DNA from: Synaphobranchus kaupii
Lineage: Eukaryota > Chordata > Actinopteri > Anguilliformes > Synaphobranchidae
Length of the DNA stretch: 64,000 bases
Assembly (NCBI GenBank): GCA_029718625.1
Contig: CM056380.1
Span: 18,509,923 to 18,573,922 of the forward strand
Direction of reading: 5' to 3'
Below, in pieces: positions 58,053-64,000 of the stretch. The notes under the pieces were generated by a model. It was given only the letters and a program-made list of their open reading frames with translations. It had not been told where the DNA came from and ran no database searches. How positions within the stretch are numbered: the stretch's first letter is position 1; every line of letters starts with the position of its first letter. The position numbers and the translations under genes are program-made.

Positions 58053-59613
58053 CTATAGAGCAGGGGTTCTCAATCCTGGTCCTGGGGGACCCTGTGTATG
58101 CTGGTTTTCGTTGCAACCGCAGTTGCAATCCCAGAATTTTAACAAGCTGTTAATTGTTCTTAATTAGGTGCTTTTCATGTTTGGAGGAATTATTCGCCCA
58201 TTTAAGACACATTATGTCAGAAATAGCTATGCATGCCATGTAGAACAAACTCCCCATGTTCACATTGTGCTTATTGTGCTATATTGCAACAATTACATAA
58301 GAAAAGGTTACAAAATAATGTATTTTCACTCAAATGAAAGAGTGAAGTGAATCAATAGGCTCCTAATTAGGTTGTTGAACACATGTGTTTAACTCAATTT
58401 TTTCTTTAAGCTTAAGACAATGCAGGTTTGGCTCGTTATCATTTGCTTTGTGTTTGAATTCTTCATTATCTACGAAATGGTTAATTTTAGTGGCCATGTG
58501 TCCACACTTTCACCAATTAGGAGCCTATTGATTCAAATCAGTCTTTAAATGGATCTGTTAAATCATTTTCTTATCTTTTTTAAATAATATAGCACAATGT
58601 GAACATGGGGTGTTTATTCTACATGGCATCCATAGCTATTTCTGATATAATGTGGCTTAAGAGGGTGAATAATTCCTCCAAACATGACAAGCACCTAATT
58701 AAGAAAAATTAACAGCTTGTTAAAATTCTGGGATTGCAACTGCGGTTGCAACGAAAGCCAGCATACACAGGGGTCCCCCAGGACCAGGATTGAGAACCCC
58801 TGCTATAGAGTACTCAAGTGAGTACGTCAGTCGTGGGCGGAGTCTGGTTTCGGAAGTAAATTCCCTATGGAAAATAGAATGGGCTTCGGACTATTTCTTG
58901 AAATCTGATTCATAGAATGAGCCGAAACGTTCCTGGATTAGCCTGTGTGGTACAAGCATGTAGACCATATATCGCATGTTCCAATTTTTATTTTTTAAAG
59001 TAATGCATTAATGATTGTAGTTCGACTTTAACGGACTGCATATCCAGTACGGCAACGCACGGGTGGTTCTCGACCAATAAGATATCATCATCTCGTCTGT
59101 CTGCTCTGTGGCAGATGGGAGTAGGCTCGTGCCGCTCAAGACAAGCTAACGTTAGCTTGCTAAGTAGAGAAGCCCGCCCGACAAGGTCAGAAACTATGCT
59201 ACGGTTAACCACATGAAGCAATTCTAGCTTTAAGTCCTTCAAGCTAGCTAGCTAACGTTAGAAAAAAGTGTTTAAAAACGGAGCTGTGTGCTACTGCTGG
59301 CTAACGTTATATGAAAACGTCTGGAGATAAGGCTGCTCGTTCGGAGGGAATTATGGGACGTGTAGTTTTTAAACAGTGCCAGCGCTGGGATGTTCACAAA
59401 AAAAATACTAAAACGTAAAATATACTCGAAGCTGGTCCAGAAAAACGACATAGTTTGCGAACGGGCGTTATATTGAACAATCCGGGAAATTGACGGTAAG
59501 ACATAATCAGTAGAAATGGTTTAAAAGTAAGCTTTAGTTAATGTCTACACTCTAAATGAATGGGGAATTTACTTCCGAAACCAGCGTGACGTAGTCACTT
59601 GAGTACTCTATAG
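58053..59613. mobile_element. Inverted-repeat element with CTATAGAGTACTCAAGTGA ends
   Basis: Left CTATAGAGTACTCAAGTGAG...GGTTTCGGAAGTAAATTCCC (split by the hAT MITE) pairs with right GGGAATTTACTTCCGAAACC...TCACTTGAGTACTCTATAG. No target duplication was recognised. Confidence 0.7.
58061..58802. mobile_element. Palindromic hAT MITE, 742 bp, perfect 8-bp duplication
   Basis: Ends CAGGGGTTCTCAATCCTGG and inverse. CTATAGAG at 58053-58060 and 58803-58810 is identical. Nearly the whole length is an inverted repeat (GTTGCAACCGCAGTTGCAAT, GAGGAATTATTCGCCC, CATGTTCACATTGTGC, GAATCAATAGGCTCCTAATT pair with the other half). Non-coding. Confidence 0.93.
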
Positions 59614-60525
59614 ATATCAGCGGTGATGTTTTTTTCCGGAAGCATTTAACGCAGCCTCTGACGTTTGGATGTTTACTGCACAGTATAGTTCTGTGGTTTA
59701 CTGCCGTATATTGGGTATACTTAAAGAAAAAAAGACGAAAAGAAAGGCGCCCCTCACGGTGGCAACGGCCGTTATTGCAATCGATAATTATCGTTGCGAT
59801 ATATCGTGCAGCCCTACACGGTGGTCTACACAACAGTAAAGTTTACAGATCAGCCACGTCTCCCCGTTAAAGCACGAACACAGCATAACAGCTACTAGCC
59901 TACTTTTCCACGAGCAACTGAAAGTCAGCGTTCTTTCTGATTTTCACGATTGTCTTTCTAACCCACTGGCAAGCCTCTGCATATCAAACAAAAGCAGCGA
60001 CTATTAACTGGTTTCAATGACAACCGAGGAATAGGCAGAGAGAGGAAGGACAAACTACACCAGAGTTAATGTGAATAATTAGCTGAAAGAGGAAGATGAA
60101 AAAACGCCAAATATAACAAAAAATAGCCCAAATTATGACAAGCTGCAAAAAGTCATTATCCCCGCACAATAACATAAAAATAGATATCCCATTTGGGCTG
60201 GAATACGCCTAATATGGCAACACTGAACACATAGTTAGAAGGATGTGAACGAGGCAAACTTACTGGGTGGAGCAAAGCAAGTTGATTGACAGATTGTGCT
60301 CGTTGGGGAATGACAATAGGTAAATATATATGGAAATAAATTAATATAGTTGAAAAAATATTTGAAAATAAATTTCAAAATAAAGGTAATAAATTAATTG
60401 CACATACATTTACATTTCTATATTCATTCCCAGATTTATTTATTTTCAAATTATTTTAGTCATTTTTATATTTCCACATTTATTTATTCTTTTATTTCCA
60501 CATTTATTTATTTATTAATTATTGT

Positions 60526-61930
60526 GGCACTCTCGGTGTTCCATAGGTATAATGGGTCGCTTCTCCGCCATTGTTGGTGTTTTCTAGCTGGTGAACATGC
60601 AAGGTCAATTTCATTATTGATTGGTTCGCGACGTGAACCGGGCTCTCTTTCATTGGTTTATATCATGAGCCACTGTGTTTTAAAAACAGAATTTGGGCAG
60701 AATCACTGGTATTGGAATGCAGAATTTGAGGGTATAAACACAGTATATGGTGCTGGATTTCTCTCACAACAGTTATATGATTGCTACTAATGATGCATGA
60801 CCATTCCCTGATATTTAAAAATATATATATATATATATTTGCGTACTGCAGCTTAAACCCTTTGAAGAGTAGGTTTTTTGGTATGTTTTTTTCAAAATTC
60901 TACGTCAGTGTTCTAGAACTCCATCGCTTTCACTTACCAGTAGTGATTGTTACATCAACATTAGAATGTTCAGTTAAGAACATTCAAATCACATATTTGC
61001 GATCTTACACGGAAAGGGTTAATATCGTGTTGGTAATTTGAGGATGATTTTCAGGAAGCGACTTCAAAGAATTGAAGAGAATGCAATAAACAATCCAAAC
61101 AAGTGGTAACCATGGCGACGCAACAGGCAACCTGCTCGCACTTCGCTGAAGGTTAATAATAGTGATCCGATTCAGGCAGGGCAATGTGAGCCAGTAAGAC
61201 AATACCTGCTGAAGTGAGTAGGCCTTCTGAATTTGTAGTTTGTTGTGCGCTCACACAGGACTGTAACCTACAGTCTGCATTCATGCACAGTCTATATTCC
61301 AGTTAACACAGCTGCCGTCAGCTCAGATGAAAAGCCATCAGACAGAAACAGATTAGGTAGGCAGGTAGACCTAGCCTTTATGTTCATATTAACGCCATTG
61401 GAGAGACGTGACATTCAACATAAGTAAACGGTTTCTTGTAGATTACATTTTTCTGGCTCCCACTCTCTATGCTCCCACACCCGCCTTCTCTGATCCGGTC
61501 GCCTCCACAGGTCACGGTCACAGATTGGGGGACCGAGTTTCCAGAACTGTGCTCGTCAGCGCCTCCTACCTGAGGGGACAAGAGCAGAGTGGAGGCAGAT
61601 CTGTAATGTGATAGCCTACCCTACTGAATACTACATGGTAAGCACAAGCATTTAGACTGTTTTCAGCCTGATAGTTGTAATTATGTTATGTTTGTAACAA
61701 TTTGTTAATATCCAGTAGTCCAGTAGCCTACTATTTGTAATAGCCTAACAATGGATGAAGTAGTATTTTTAGTAATGTTAGTACTAATTTAGTGCTGTTT
61801 GTATTAATTTGTTGCTACTGGTATTTATTGTTATTAAACTGAAAACGATTTTTAAATATATTAGGTGCCATCTGCTATGACATTCTGGATGACGCCTGGA
61901 AATAAATAGCCTACGCCCAATTCACTGCAC
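60526..61930. other. Unassigned stretch
   Basis: No supported feature beyond an (AT)n run near 60825. Confidence 0.5.
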
Positions 61931-61939
61931 GGTTCACAC

Positions 61940-62075
61940 AATATGGATGTAAAAAAACTCAAATTAAAGCTGGACTTTAAACTCAGTCACTGTTCCATTT
62001 CAAATACAATGTTCTGGAGTACAGCGCCAAAACAACGAAAATTGTGTCACTGCCCGAATACTTTCCGTCTCCATT
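61940..62075. mobile_element. Worn Tc1-like terminus
   Basis: CAAATTAAAGCTGGACTTTA, GAGTACAGCGCCAAAACAAC and AATTGTGTCACTGCCCGAAT follow the order of a teleost Tc1 inverted end, similar in wording to the ends of the 51.7-kb element (AAAGCTGACAGTCTGCAC, GAGTACAGAACCAAAATAAC). No opposite end was found. Confidence 0.45.
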
Positions 62076-62444
62076 GTATTTAATTGCTTATTTCGTTATC
62101 AACTGATTATTATGGAGTTATTTAATTTAGTCACATTTGGTCTCCCATGGTTGTGCGGCTAACGGCCATGCAGCCATGGCAACCTCACACTTACCTCAAT
62201 ATAAGGGTTGAAGCTGATGACCATGGATTGCGAGATAAATTACCACTGTGAGGAGTTTCCTGGACTGGCTGCGTCAGGCCATGCCGCGGGAAACTGTCGA
62301 AGACGAGAGGCGTTTGTAGGGACATTATGATGGCGTGCCGCGTGTAGGCTGTCCCATCATGTTCGGGATATACCGGTGTCTTGCATTATATCAAGAATGC
62401 TTGTTTGTAGCGTACACCGGTAAGAATGTTGGCTTCGCTCCAAA

Positions 62445-63351
62445 GCATGCGTTTTCCTCCATAGCAATTAAAGCAGCCTCCTACCTTAGAGGAAAACTTA
62501 TAACTTATAACAAAACTTATAAGGGAATCAGACACTGTCTCAATATTTAAGTCTAGATTAAAAACGCACCTCTATGATCAGGCTTATAATGAGCTATAGT
62601 CTGGAGACAGGACCAGAGAAGCATTTAGCCATAGAGTAATGTGGGGTGGCATCCTTTCCTTACTGTCACCTGTCAACAGCTGTGACCCCATCTTCCTGGG
62701 CTGGCTCTTGATAGGTGGGTAGGACTGTTTTCCCTCTCATGACTGCATGGTTCCTCAAACTCTGTCTTCATAGCTATGCAGCCATAGATTACTCCTGGCG
62801 GGGGCACCTGTCCAACCCCCCCACCCCCCACCCCTCCAGTTGGTGCTCCTGCTGCTCTATTACACTTCCCCTAACTGTTTTCTCTCTCTCTTTTTTTCAC
62901 ATTCTGCCGGCGGGGCTTATGCCCCGCATCTCGAGAGTTGCTGTCCGGCTTCCTGTCCGTTGCCGCTTGCCCCTCCCTCCTTACCACCGCTGCCAGCTGC
63001 TCCCGCCGCCATCGGCGCCCGGTTCCCCACCATCACTGCCGCCACATCTGGACTGTCATCTAGCTGCTGCAAATTGTATTATCATGGACATTGGCTGTTT
63101 TGACCATGTTGGTCCTTAAGCCCTAGACCCTGAGCCGACCAGAGGAGGATGGGTTCCCCCATTGAGTCTGGTTCCTTCCAAGGTTTCTTCCTAGTTACAC
63201 CAGGGAGTTTTTCCTTGCCACTGTTGCCTTTGGCTTGCTCTTGTGGGGAGTTTAGGCTGGGTTTTGCTGTTTTGCTGTGAAGTGCATTGTGACAACTTGT
63301 TGTGAAATGCGCTATATAAATAAATATTGATTGATTGATTGATTGATTGAC
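62445..63351 (+). mobile_element. 3' end of an L2-type LINE
   Basis: ORF2 terminal codons DTVSIFKSRLKTHLYDQAYNE begin at 62531 and stop at about 62600. The 3' UTR carries CCAAGGTTTCTTCCTAG, ACCAGGGAGTTTTTCCTTGC, CACTGTTGCCTTTGGC and GCGCTATATAAATAAATATT, ending in (GATT)n. The same protein block and UTR words occur in the minus-strand LINE at 47.8-49.1 kb, so both belong to one broad family. It is 5'-truncated. Confidence 0.85.
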
Positions 63352-63818
63352 CTTGCACACGCACACAGCTTAAAGGAATTGTTCACTTTCTGGAATTTTT
63401 ATTTTAATATCTCGGTATGTAGGCTATATTTTCAATTGGCCCACATTTTGTGGATATTTTAGGTAGGCTAATTTATGGCCACCCGTCATCTTTACAATGG
63501 CTGGTCTTTGGGCATTCCCAGGTCTGTGGTTTAAAGCTAGAAAATGCCTCCGATCTTGGGTTGGACCCATTTCCTCTGATGCACTGAAGGTCGAGACCGC
63601 GGCGCTGAAGGATAGAAGAGGTGCAGCAGCAGCTTCCTATATAAACCGCACCGCAAGTGGAGAGAAGCAAATTAGTGCATCAGAGACCTCAAAGCACAAC
63701 AAATCGACAGGACTGAAATTTGTAGCCTGCTTGTGCGATTCCAGCACTAATCATCGCTTCAATTTTGGATTCGTAATTAGCTCGGCTAATGTTAGGCATG
63801 CAACAACACAGGCGAACC

Positions 63819-64000
63819 TGCCCAATCCAAACACAGGGCACTCCTGCCCAATCCAAACACAGGGCACTCCTGCCCAATCCAAACACAGGGCACTCCTGTC
63901 CAATCCAAACACAGGGCACTCCTGTCCAATCCAAACACAGGGCACTCCTGCCCAATCCAAACACAGGGCACTCCTGCCAAATCCAAACACAGGGCACTCC
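63819..64000. repeat. 26-bp minisatellite at the window edge
   Basis: The unit CTGCCCAATCCAAACACAGG-GCACTC is repeated about seven times with C/T variation (CTGTCC) and continues past 64000. The interval 63352-63818 holds no supported feature. Confidence 0.95.

Larger units (their letters stand above)
56963..59816. mobile_element. hAT-type element with perfect 8-bp duplication
   Basis: Ends TAGGGCTGCACGATATATCG and inverse, continuing into CAACGATAATTATCGATTGC. Flanks CACGGTGG at 56955-56962 and 59817-59824 are identical. It contains no transposase. Most of its 2854 bp are later insertions. Confidence 0.9.
55690..60525. mobile_element. Outermost inverted-repeat element of the nest
   Basis: AAATGTAAATGTATGTGCAA near 55700 and its inverse near 60405, then AGCACAATCTGTCAATCAAC (left about 55873, right inverse about 60280), TTGCTTTGCTCCACCCA, and CAGTGTTGCCA...TAGCCCAA (56480s, inverse about 60130-60225) pair across the nest. 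A partial inverted duplicate of the left arm lies at 56290-56470. Exact ends were not fixed because both are A/T-rich TTTATTTATTTCC repeats. Confidence 0.65.

Overview
This window is vertebrate nuclear DNA, most likely from a ray-finned (teleost) fish. The evidence is an almost complete set of teleost-type repeats: Tc1/mariner elements with long inverted ends, hAT-type MITEs with 8-bp target duplications, tRNA-headed V-SINE/HE1-like SINEs and L2-type LINE 3' ends. There are no bacterial-style genes and no operons. Only one host coding segment could be recognised. It is a 37-nt exon on the minus strand (44756 to 44720) encoding MWTPTEDEKIGV, followed by a consensus GTAAGT splice donor. It matches the start of DOCK3, a Rac exchange factor of the DOCK-B group. 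On that reading, the sequence left of 44719 is the beginning of a very large first intron, and the sequence right of the exon is 5' UTR, a CpG-rich promoter region (about 44990-45480) and upstream DNA. No second exon was seen.

Layout of the intron side (1-44719): a purine-rich minisatellite (840-2935); a decayed GGGCCC-type DNA transposon with two further insertions, next to a Tc1 scrap (4174-6121); an L2 reverse-transcriptase relic (9740-10432); a 29-bp array (12131-12355); two SINEs head to head (12673-13086); a 52-bp array (15531-15879); a pyrimidine-rich array (17809-18951); a Tc1 relic whose catalytic-domain codons have expanded into a 29-bp minisatellite (21830-23555); a 2.4-kb 36-bp array (24085-26467); a fold-back element running into a 33-bp array (26884-28240); a GGGCCC element inside a hAT-like element (32021-34628); a second dead Tc1 (34955-36197); a 36-bp array (36895-37700); and a dead Tc1 carrying a complete Tc1 with an intact 339-aa transposase (40267-43481).

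Layout of the upstream side (45-64 kb): a 5'-truncated LINE with a MITE inside it (47822-49118); a fold-back element carrying a retroposed insert (51701-53456); 103-bp and 28-bp arrays (54318-55690); a many-layered nest of inverted-repeat elements (55690-60525); a second LINE 3' end (62445-63351); and a 26-bp array running off the window.

Tandem arrays make up roughly 10 kb, about 15% of the window by simple addition of coordinates. Most of the long open frames lie in these arrays and are artefacts. The only two coding segments I consider intact are the DOCK3-like first exon and the Tc1 transposase at 40990-42009. All family assignments were made by eye, without any search.
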